A DNA stretch of 40,987 nucleotides from positions 1-40,987 of the forward strand of contig JAHQVK010000117.1 in NCBI GenBank assembly GCA_019634385.1, read 5' to 3'. Position numbers and translations under genes: made by a program. Shown here piece after piece: positions 9,406 through 16,378 of the stretch; positions within the stretch are counted from its first letter, which is position 1; the number at the start of each line of letters is the position of its first letter. Under the pieces are notes generated by a model. It did not search any database. It had not been told where the DNA came from and was given only the letters and a program-made list of their open reading frames with translations. This DNA is from Myxococcales bacterium (GTDB lineage Bacteria; Myxococcota; Kuafuiibacteriia; Kuafuiibacteriales; Kuafuiibacteriaceae).

Positions 9406-10658
9406 ACGAATCGGGTAGCCATAGCATGCTTCTGTCGTATCTGTACGGAGAGCTTTCGGATGTTGAGGCTCTGCGCGTGGAAGAAGAGCTTGCTAGTAAC
9501 GAAGAAGCGGCGAAATATCTATCTGAGCAGGCTTCTGTCTTGGTCTTGATACGTCGAGCTTTGGAGTCAACCGACGTCCCACCGTCTTTGGGGTTGGCGA
9601 CACTTGCCCTCCAGCAGGTCCGTGAAGAAGAGCTATCGGTAGGTCCTGCTGCGGGGCGATCTCAGGTTCCGGTTGGTGCGCTTGCTAAATCCCTTGAAGG
9701 TGAACCTCGTTCGGTTCCCCGGATACAACAGACACACCATCGGCCCAGTACCCCGCAGCGACAAACTAGTGGGATTCAGCGTGGGTGGACGGCATTCAAG
9801 GGTTATCGCTGGAGATGGGTGTTAGGGGGGACAACGGTGAGTGCGACGCTGATGCTTTTGCTGCTACCAGCGCTCAAGAATAATCCTGGACGGTTTAGCG
9901 GTAGTCCATATTCGCAGGAGGCTGCCGGTAATGTGGCGAACAAGGTGGCTCAGGAACCGTCCGCTGTCCGCGAAGATGTGGAGTTTTCCAAAGAGCTTCA
10001 GCCTTCCGAAGTTCAGGTCTCCGAAGGTGTTCGATCTCCAAGGGTGGGGTCGCCGTCAGTATCGGACATGGAGGATGCTCGTCCGTCTGAGGCTCCTGAA
10101 GTCATATCAGCGAGGGAGAGTGCGGCTTCGCTAAGAGGACCCTCTCCCTCCAAAGAAATTTCCGATACGATAAGCCGGAGGCGTGGAGGAAAACGCCAGC
10201 TTCATACGGGCAAGGATGAGCGAGTTTCTGTGCGACGCCGAGCAAAGAAAGTTCGTTCGCCTTTGAGAAGATTCAAAGCGGATAGTGTTTCGTCCCATCC
10301 CTTAGAATCAAAAAGCTTGCCCTCTTCGCAGAGCTTATCCTCTGAACCCCGCAACTTGATGGAGAAAGCACAAGACGCACAAAGGAGGGGGAAGTTACTA
10401 GATGCGTTGGCATACCTTAGGAGGGTGGAGGTCAAGGAAGTTCGGGGTGATGCTCAGTTGTTGGGGACACTTTGGCTTACTCGGGCTGAGGTGTACGTGG
10501 CACTGAGGCGCTACCCAGAGGCGATCTTTTGGGCGAGACGCGCGGAGAACGTGGATGGGTTTAGTGGGGCAAAGCAAGCGGCAGCGATACGAGTTAGGGC
10601 TGAGAGGCAGAATGAAGCCGAGCATCGACCCGGTGGGGAACCATCGCCAGGTTTATGA
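9402..10658 (+). CDS. Probable membrane anti-sigma factor with C-terminal TPR-like domain
   Basis: A 418-residue protein coupled (ATGA) to the ECF sigma gene. Residues 1-75 have the anti-sigma layout (SMLLSYLYGELSDVEALRVE.., a helical bundle) but lack the HxxxCxxC zinc motif. A single transmembrane helix lies at about residues 146-164 (LGGTTVSATLMLLLLPALK), making the N-terminus cytoplasmic and the rest periplasmic. Residues 170-305 are Ser/Pro/Arg-rich linker. Residues about 325-400 (LMEKAQDAQRRGKLLDALAY.., TRAEVYVALRRYPEAIFWAR) look like two TPR-type helical hairpins, suitable for sensing a protein or envelope signal. The call is by position and architecture. The last codons and the TGA fall inside the first unit of the downstream tandem repeat. 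Confidence 0.75.
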   Translation: MNESGSHSMLLSYLYGELSDVEALRVEEELASNEEAAKYLSEQASVLVLIRRALESTDVPPSLGLATLALQQVREEELSVGPAAGRSQVPVGALAKSLEGEPRSVPRIQQTHHRPSTPQRQTSGIQRGWTAFKGYRWRWVLGGTTVSATLMLLLLPALKNNPGRFSGSPYSQEAAGNVANKVAQEPSAVREDVEFSKELQPSEVQVSEGVRSPRVGSPSVSDMEDARPSEAPEVISARESAASLRGPSPSKEISDTISRRRGGKRQLHTGKDERVSVRRRAKKVRSPLRRFKADSVSSHPLESKSLPSSQSLSSEPRNLMEKAQDAQRRGKLLDALAYLRRVEVKEVRGDAQLLGTLWLTRAEVYVALRRYPEAIFWARRAENVDGFSGAKQAAAIRVRAERQNEAEHRPGGEPSPGL

Positions 10659-10863
10659 GGGCCCCCTTTAATAATGCGAGGGGAAGTCTCGTGCGTACGG
10701 TCCATTGACGACCAGTTGTGGGGTCGCGCCAGGTTTATGAGGGCCCCCTTTAGTAATCATTGGCGACCAGTTGTGGAGTCGCGCCAGGTTTATAAGGGCC
10801 CCCTTTAATAATGCGAGGGAAAGCCTCGTGCGTACGGTTCATTGACGACCAGTTGTGGAGTCG
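10645..10863. repeat. Tandem repeat of 82, 55 and 82 bp with internal hairpins
   Basis: Three head-to-tail units begin with CGCCAGGTTTAT at 10645, 10727 and 10782. Units 1 and 3 are 82 bp and nearly identical. Unit 2 is 55 bp and lacks precisely a 27-bp block (GCGAGGGGAAGTCTCGTGCG.. in unit 1). Each unit contains the near-palindrome AAGGGCCCCCTT and the weak hairpin CGACC-AGTTGT-GGAGTCG. The 27-bp block forms a small stem (GCGAGG/CCTCGT in unit 3; one pair becomes G-T in unit 1). The first unit overlaps the end of the anti-sigma gene. It may act as a transcript-end or processing structure; it is not a CRISPR array. Confidence 0.92.
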
Positions 10864-11103
10864 CGCCTATTTTGTGCGATCCATCCAGTGCCAGCGGAAT
10901 TCGTCTTCGAGCGGCTCTTTTATTGGTTGGGGGAAGTCACCCCTTCGTAGTGGGTACACCTCTAGGTGGTCATCCACGCCCAGAGGCAGGGCGAGTGCTG
11001 GTTGATGACGGGCGGGCACATATTGGTCCGAGATGAGTCAATGGGTTGGCGTTTCTGATGATTGAAAGCACATTCCTGAAGGAAAGTGTTCACAGGAGTG
11101 GGC
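10864..11103. other. Intergenic region with hairpins, no convincing gene
   Basis: Short overlapping frames here have no recognisable domain, codon bias or start signal. A compact hairpin is visible at 10959-10986, with outer arms CCTCT/AGAGG and an inner stem GGTGG..CCAC. An 11086 GTG is in frame with the next gene, but the well-placed AGGAG at 11094-11098 favours the ATG at 11104. No promoter stands out. Confidence 0.5.
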
Positions 11104-11463
11104 ATGCCGAACTCTGCAAGATATGCTGAGCGTGTGGAAGACGTCCTAAACGCTTTCGGCGAGCAACCGCTTCTCCTTGTGATCTGCGTCTTTCTTGTAG
11201 GAGGAGCTCTTTTCTTTCTTCTGCGTAACCTTCTTCGTCTAGCGATGGTGCTGGCGCTCGGGGTATCAGCGATGGCGGGGCTTTACTACTTTGCGGAGCT
11301 AGAACAACCGGAAGTGGTGGAAGACTTGCGCAAAGATGCCAAGAAAGCTCTTGAGAAGGGTATGGAACAAGCGCAGGAGGCACGTGAGCGGTTTGGTGAA
11401 ACTCTAGGAGCGGAGATTAAAGAGGCGGCTCGCAGTCAACTGGAAAGTCTCCGTGGTGACTAG
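11104..11463 (+). CDS. Small membrane protein with C-terminal amphipathic helix
   Basis: A 119-residue protein of unknown function. AGGAG at 11094-11098, five bases before the ATG, fixes the start. The sequence begins MPNSARYAERVEDVLNAFGE. Two adjacent hydrophobic segments at about 23-42 (LLLVICVFLVGGALFFLL) and 44-62 (LAMVLALGVSAMAGLYYFA) form a membrane hairpin. Residues 66-119 are a charged heptad-like helix (DLRKDAKKALEKGMEQAQEA). It resembles small inner-membrane proteins with a peripheral coiled-coil tail; I do not recognise a named family. Its TAG stop is also the first three bases of the interspersed repeat at 11461, so the repeat inserted at, or created, the gene end. Confidence 0.72.
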   Translation: MPNSARYAERVEDVLNAFGEQPLLLVICVFLVGGALFFLLRNLLRLAMVLALGVSAMAGLYYFAELEQPEVVEDLRKDAKKALEKGMEQAQEARERFGETLGAEIKEAARSQLESLRGD

Positions 11464-11646
11464 GGCGTGCCTTTACCCTCCGGCCCGCGTTCTGACTTGT
11501 ATCCCACCTTTGTGAGGGGTCGGTGATTTCGCCCCCCTTTCGGGCCCCTTGGTCCGGTACATCCCGTACCTTCTCTCCGGGGCCAACTGCTCACAAACGT
11601 GGGCTACAGCGTCATTCCCCCAGCCGGAAGTTAAAGAAACGCCCTA
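11461..11646. repeat. Interspersed palindromic element, copy B (both ends intact)
   Basis: A 186-bp copy with complete ends: TAGGGCGTGCCTTTACC at the left and TTAAAGAAACGCCCTA at the right, an imperfect terminal inverted repeat of about 25 bp. The TA at each outer end could be a TA target duplication, as made by IS630/Tc1-type transposases. Interior blocks match the other copies (CGGTCCGGTACAT-like and GGCTAC.GCGTCAT), but the inner arms have diverged. Confidence 0.88.
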
Positions 11647-11931
11647 GCAGAATGTAAGCAAAAGAGTGGCTGATATGAAGAACATCATCATGCGTGACCA
11701 TACATGGTTGTGTGATTGTTATCAGAGCACTAAAGGCTGTCGAGAGGGATGACGAATACATCGTGAAGATGAGGTTGTCTCCAACTTGTTCGCTGTAGAT
11801 TCTTCGGGGATGAGGGATAGAGTAGGTGAACGTGAGATTTGCGAGGTGGCGTCGTAGTGGAGCAAACAAATATGGGCGAGCAAGGATGTTATCAGCTCAC
11901 ATGCACCATTTTTTTGTTATTCTCCCCCATC
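11647..11931. other. Intergenic region, nothing recognised
   Basis: The 285 bases between the interspersed repeat and the flavoprotein gene hold only short frames without family resemblance. The flavoprotein reading frame is open back to 11839, but those 31 codons (MRGGVVVEQTNMGEQ..) do not resemble the start of the enzyme. No clear ribosome binding site or promoter can be assigned. Confidence 0.45.
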
Positions 11932-13290
11932 ATGGAAGACGAGCTCAGTACGTCAAAGTACACCGTAGCGGTGATTGGTTCTGCGGTCGCGGGTGCCCAG
12001 GTGGCAGGACAACTTGCCGACCGTGGAGCTCGCGTAGTGGTTTTCGAACAAAACGAACGACCCTTTGGAAAAATTGAGGATGGGCTCCCCCGTTGGCACT
12101 CGGCGCTTCGCGATAAGGAGTTTGCCAAAATCCTCAACTTGCTAGACAACCCCCGGATTCAATTTGTACCTAAAACGCGTATCGGACAAGATATACCCTT
12201 TGAGGAACTGGTAAGAAGCTGGGGATTTTCGGCGGTTGTGCTTGCTAATGGTTCGTGGCGGGACAGGCTTCTTCCGATTCCCGAGGCGGATAAATGGATC
12301 AACAAGGGGCTAGTATATCAGAACCCGTTTGTCCAATCCTTCAACCACGAAAAGGACCCTAACTATACCGGAAAGCGATACGACTATCCGGACGGAGGCC
12401 TGGTTGTAGGTGGTGGCTTAGCATCCATTGATATGGCTAAGCTGCTCATGTTGGAAACGAGCCGGGCTAAACTTGCCGAAAATGGGCATGATATAGATAT
12501 TGAGGCGCTGGAGAAAAAAGGTATTCCGAAGGCTTGTGAGGAGTTTGGCACCACATTTGAGGCTTTAGGTGTGCAGGGGTGTACGTTGGTTTATCGACGC
12601 CGAGCTGAGGATATGCCGGTTGCTTCGGTCCCCAAGGGTGCAACACCGGAGAAAATACTCCAAATAGAGGGCCAGCGCCGCAAAATTCTTGAGCGAGCTC
12701 GGAGCAAGTTTTGTTTCCGATTTCTTCCTCTTACTTCGCCAGAAGCTGCCCTCACCGATGGTGATCGCTTGATCGGGTTACGTCTTCGAAAGATGGCTCG
12801 AGATGGAGACGGAAAACTGACTCGCACCGACGAGGTTGTTGAGCTTCGGTCGAGCATAGTTATCTCCTCAATTGGAAGTATTCCGGAGCCCATTCCGGGT
12901 ATTGAGATGAATGGTGAGCTCTTTGCCTTCAATGATTGGGACTTGGGTCGCTTAGATGGTTACCCGACGGTGTTTTCCGCGGGCAATGTCGTGACGGGCA
13001 AAGGCAATATTGTTGCCTCCCGTAAGCATGCTGGATCGGTAGCCGGATATATTATTGAAAAATATCTCGGATTGACGGACTCTCCGGCAGAGAGTCTTCC
13101 CAAGGATCTTACTGAAGAAGTGAAAGACCAAGCTCGTGTGGTTATCGAGCGAGTCTATACCCAAGTAGATCCAGTGACGCTCCCAGCCGTTGAGCTCATG
13201 AGAAAAAAAGTCGCCGCCCGTCAGCAGGCGGTGGGGTATACGGGCTCAATTCGAGACTGGGTTGTGGCTCATCCACCGCCACCGGCTTGA
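11932..13290 (+). CDS. FAD-dependent NAD(P)H oxidoreductase, GltD/adrenodoxin-reductase-like
   Basis: A 452-residue two-dinucleotide-binding flavoprotein from the ATG at 11932. Residues 12-40 (VAVIGSAVAGAQVAGQLADR) form the FAD Rossmann fold, with Ala18 in place of the second Gly of GxGxxG/A. About residues 158-180 (GGLVVGGGLASIDMAKLLML) are the NAD(P)H fold, followed by YRRRAEDMPV. The FAD-proximal end motif VFSAGNVVTGKGNIVASRKH lies at about 350-370. The layout fits enzymes that pass electrons between NAD(P)H and ferredoxin or a partner subunit. There is no Fe-S cysteine cluster or redox-active CxxC, so it is not a complete GltD. It converges with the FNR-type gene at 13317. The partner is unknown, though the KorAB pair elsewhere in the window would need a ferredoxin reductase. 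Confidence 0.82.
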   Translation: MEDELSTSKYTVAVIGSAVAGAQVAGQLADRGARVVVFEQNERPFGKIEDGLPRWHSALRDKEFAKILNLLDNPRIQFVPKTRIGQDIPFEELVRSWGFSAVVLANGSWRDRLLPIPEADKWINKGLVYQNPFVQSFNHEKDPNYTGKRYDYPDGGLVVGGGLASIDMAKLLMLETSRAKLAENGHDIDIEALEKKGIPKACEEFGTTFEALGVQGCTLVYRRRAEDMPVASVPKGATPEKILQIEGQRRKILERARSKFCFRFLPLTSPEAALTDGDRLIGLRLRKMARDGDGKLTRTDEVVELRSSIVISSIGSIPEPIPGIEMNGELFAFNDWDLGRLDGYPTVFSAGNVVTGKGNIVASRKHAGSVAGYIIEKYLGLTDSPAESLPKDLTEEVKDQARVVIERVYTQVDPVTLPAVELMRKKVAARQQAVGYTGSIRDWVVAHPPPPA

Positions 13291-13316
13291 TAGCTGATTT
13301 CAAGTAGGTGATAGGG

Positions 13317-14249
13317 TTAGGCTGCTTTGCATTGACTCCACTTTTCTCGGAGTGAGTTCAGCAGATGTTCGTTCCTAAAGTCTAGAATGGGTTCCGCGTC
13401 GTACTGCTCGTAAAACAGAGATGACTGATGTTCGGGGGACACCTCGAGGAGTTTTCGCATGCGTCGATTCTCTGGCACAAATCCACGACTCAATAAGTTC
13501 TGGATAGTCCCAGATACTACATCCCCCAAACCACAGACCATCACGACTGCTTCGCGAGGGTGTAGGGCGCACCGCATGAGTTGCTCAGTCTCGTGAATGC
13601 GCTCTTTGGCAAAGCATTGATCAACTCGTCCCTTTAGACCGGACCATTCCAAAGATTCGTGAGGACGGCTCATTGTGGGGACAAAGATGAGGCCATGGTT
13701 TTCTACCCATTGGTGGATCTCATCTAGGTGACTGAGGTAATTAGGATTGTACGCCCCGAGTAGGAGGATGTGATCCATCAGCGATACGTCCGATTGTTGG
13801 GCTATTTTAGTTCGGATCATAGAAAGGAATGGTGCGACTCCAGTGCCGCCAGCAACCATCACCAACCGGCGCCCATTTAGGTTGTTGTAGGTGGAAGACT
13901 CTGTGAAGCGCCCGGTCACCGCTGTTCGCAGATATATCCGGCTTTCCTTCTTTAAATCCCACATTAGATGGGTGAGTGGGAGTCTTGATTCTGGTTTGTC
14001 TACATGCTGAACCAGGAACTCGAGTTGGTCGGTTTGTTGCCCCCCTGAGGTAATGGTCATGGGTCGGAGTACGGACAAGGGCCGAGGGTCATCCGGATCC
14101 TCCCGGGAACGATTAAGTCCTAATGTGAGATATTGGCCGGCTTCGAAGGGAGGGATAGGCTCATCGGGAGCAATCTGGAAAATGTCCAGTCCACTCGCAA
14201 CCTCAATCCGACGAGTCACAGTGGCGTTGTAATCGAGGACTCGCGTCAT
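13317..14249 (-). CDS. FNR-superfamily flavin oxidoreductase (ferredoxin/flavodoxin-NADP reductase type)
   Basis: A 310-residue plant-type ferredoxin reductase-like enzyme. Its first domain has FEAGQYLTLGL and PRPLSVLRPM, the latter aligned with the RxYS flavin motif. The NAD(P)H domain has VMVAGGTGVAPFLSMIRT and VVMVCGLGDVVSGTIQNLLS. No Fe-S domain is fused, so a separate ferredoxin or flavodoxin is the likely partner. I placed the start at the ATG at 14249 (MTRVLDYNATV), where the domain begins and 11 bp after the kinase stop. The frame is open to 14321, but that would overlap the kinase gene and add an unrelated 24 residues. It is the third gene of a minus-strand group with the barrel protein and kinase. 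Confidence 0.82.
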   Translation of the reverse strand: MTRVLDYNATVTRRIEVASGLDIFQIAPDEPIPPFEAGQYLTLGLNRSREDPDDPRPLSVLRPMTITSGGQQTDQLEFLVQHVDKPESRLPLTHLMWDLKKESRIYLRTAVTGRFTESSTYNNLNGRRLVMVAGGTGVAPFLSMIRTKIAQQSDVSLMDHILLLGAYNPNYLSHLDEIHQWVENHGLIFVPTMSRPHESLEWSGLKGRVDQCFAKERIHETEQLMRCALHPREAVVMVCGLGDVVSGTIQNLLSRGFVPENRRMRKLLEVSPEHQSSLFYEQYDAEPILDFRNEHLLNSLREKWSQCKAA

Positions 14250-14259
14250 GTTTGGTGAG

Positions 14260-16353
14260 CTACATAGCTGCCTTGGAGGCTCTGGGCGAGTGGTCACTCG
14301 GGGTAATCGACTCATCGTCACCGAGTTTCGGCGCGGAACGCACGTACGGGCGATCGATACGCTGTTTGATCGGTAGCTGAATGACGAAATCAGTACCTAT
14401 ACCTACCTCTGACTCTGGGTGGATCGTACCTCCGTGACTCATAATTATACGGTGGCAAACAGCTAATCCCAGTCCGGTTCCTTGCTGCTTGGTCGTAAAG
14501 AACGGGATAAATACCTGCTCGAGGTTATCTCTCGGGATGCCTATACCTCGATCGATCACCCGAAGCTCAACCATCTGGCGGCCGGTGAGAAATCGGGTTT
14601 TGACACGGATTTCAGCCTCTTTGTCGCGGGAGGCATCTTCGGCGTTGAGGATCAGATTGAGAATCACCTGTTTTATTTGTTCCCCATCCGCTTCGATGAC
14701 CGGGAGTGTGGCGTCTAAGTCCAGCTCAAGCTGTATTCGGCGCTGAGCGGCGTTGACCAGCCGAGCGGTCCGCCGGACGACGCTGTTCAGATCCACTTTT
14801 GAAAACTGTGCTCGAAAGGGTCGTGCATAATCGAGGAATTGGGTGACCACAGTGTTGAGACGGTTCACTTCTTCAATAATGACTTTCAGAAGTTCGGGGT
14901 CTGCGGGGCCTTCTTCAGTGGGATCAAGATACTCAGCGGCACCTTTTATGGCTCCTAGCGGATTACGGATCTCGTGGGCGAGCCCAGCGGCCATGGCTCC
15001 GATCGCGGCAAGTCTTTCTCGTTCGCGCAATTTCTCAGCCAGCTTGGAGTTCCAGATGACGGTGGCTGCTGTATCTGCGATCTTCATCAGCTGAGCAATT
15101 TCTCGGGTGGCATAAGGCTCAACTGAGCGGTCATCCCGCAGAGCCAAAAAACCTAGGACCTCGTCGCCGGATACAAAAGGGAAGAGGAGGTCAGCACTTA
15201 CCGCACGCATGGCGGCGATCAGGTCAGCGTGTATAGGCTCTTCGGCGGAGGCATCCTCCTCGGTGAGTTGATCGGCTAAAAGTGGAGCCCGGTTCTGTTG
15301 GATAGACTGCCATAGGGCGGGCAGTTCGTTGGCATTGACTCTAAGAGCGGGTTCAGGGCCGCGAAACGCATGTCGGGCGAATCCACCGCCGGATGGCTCT
15401 AACAGATAGACCGCAGCGTGGGTGGCTCGACGAGCGTCGTGAAGGGTATCAACGACAATATTGGCCATTCGACTTGGATCTAAAATGCCGTGTTGGATGC
15501 GGGTCGCGAGGTCTTCTAGAACCAGGGTGAGTCGGTTCCGTTCTCTAAAAAAGATTTCGATGACCTTGGTTTCGAGTCGCTCTTTGAGTGGTTCATATAG
15601 GGTGAGCAAAATAATAACGCCTACAACAGCATTGAATAGCCGTCCAACGTCGTTGCTCCCAAGACCAATAAGAGTTGCGGAGATAGTCGCAAAAAGAACC
15701 GCAAGAATCCCCATGATCAGCATCCGACCGATAAATTCGTTGAGGTCCAGAAGGCGGTCTCGAAGGATAATCTGTGAGATGAAAAATATATAGAGCATCA
15801 CCGCGAGGTGGCCAGCAGCCGTGAAGCCGGGTGCGATCTGAGGTACCTGCCCGATGATAGCTAAGATGAATACCAGTGATGCACCAATGGCTAGGTAGCG
15901 TCTTCGGGCATGATCTACAGTGTTTCGAACAATATCGGGGGCCAGCATCATGACTTGGCCGGCAAGCACGATCGCTCCTCCTATGTATACGGCAGTAGAT
16001 ATTTGAAATGCTGGCAGGTAGCCTAGAGGTGAAAGCATCAGCAATCCGAATAGGCCTGATAAGGGATATGACGTATTCAGGATGCGCCGGGCGGGGGGAG
16101 ATGTCCACGGCATCATATCCGCAAACAGGCGAATAAGGGCGGCGGGGATCAGCGCGGCGATGGACATTTCTACTCGTAGCCAGGGATCAAAGCCAAAATT
16201 ACCCCGGCAGAGCGTAGCCAGAAACCACACGCTGACGACAACGCAAACCACCGCGAATAATACGTCGCTGCGCCGACGGCGTCGGCGTAGCAGCATACTG
16301 GTCATGATGGCGATGGTGACAAATGCGCCTATGAGTGCGGATTGGTCCTCCAC
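14260..16353 (-). CDS. Membrane sensor histidine kinase with multi-TM N-terminus and GAF domain
   Basis: A 697-residue kinase. It starts with GTG, supported by AAGGAG eight bases upstream. Residues 1-250 hold about seven to eight membrane helices with an RRRRRR stretch after the first, giving a membrane-embedded sensor. Residues about 290-435 are a GAF domain. HisKA follows with the phospho-acceptor H460 in GLAHEIRNPLG. The ATPase domain shows N570 (N box), DRGIGIP at 601-607 (G1) and GTGLGLA at 625-631 (G2). The architecture resembles PrsK-like kinases. No response regulator is adjacent, so it is an orphan here; the NtrC-type regulator at 25907 has its own kinase. It starts 25 bp after the barrel gene. 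Confidence 0.93.
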   Translation of the reverse strand: MEDQSALIGAFVTIAIMTSMLLRRRRRRSDVLFAVVCVVVSVWFLATLCRGNFGFDPWLRVEMSIAALIPAALIRLFADMMPWTSPPARRILNTSYPLSGLFGLLMLSPLGYLPAFQISTAVYIGGAIVLAGQVMMLAPDIVRNTVDHARRRYLAIGASLVFILAIIGQVPQIAPGFTAAGHLAVMLYIFFISQIILRDRLLDLNEFIGRMLIMGILAVLFATISATLIGLGSNDVGRLFNAVVGVIILLTLYEPLKERLETKVIEIFFRERNRLTLVLEDLATRIQHGILDPSRMANIVVDTLHDARRATHAAVYLLEPSGGGFARHAFRGPEPALRVNANELPALWQSIQQNRAPLLADQLTEEDASAEEPIHADLIAAMRAVSADLLFPFVSGDEVLGFLALRDDRSVEPYATREIAQLMKIADTAATVIWNSKLAEKLRERERLAAIGAMAAGLAHEIRNPLGAIKGAAEYLDPTEEGPADPELLKVIIEEVNRLNTVVTQFLDYARPFRAQFSKVDLNSVVRRTARLVNAAQRRIQLELDLDATLPVIEADGEQIKQVILNLILNAEDASRDKEAEIRVKTRFLTGRQMVELRVIDRGIGIPRDNLEQVFIPFFTTKQQGTGLGLAVCHRIIMSHGGTIHPESEVGIGTDFVIQLPIKQRIDRPYVRSAPKLGDDESITPSDHSPRASKAAM

Positions 16354-16378
16354 AATGGGTTCTCCTTGTTCGGATGGG

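Noticed and set aside
10645-10863. Tandem repeats as a CRISPR array
   Set aside because: The units are directly adjacent with no unique spacers, and are too long and too few.
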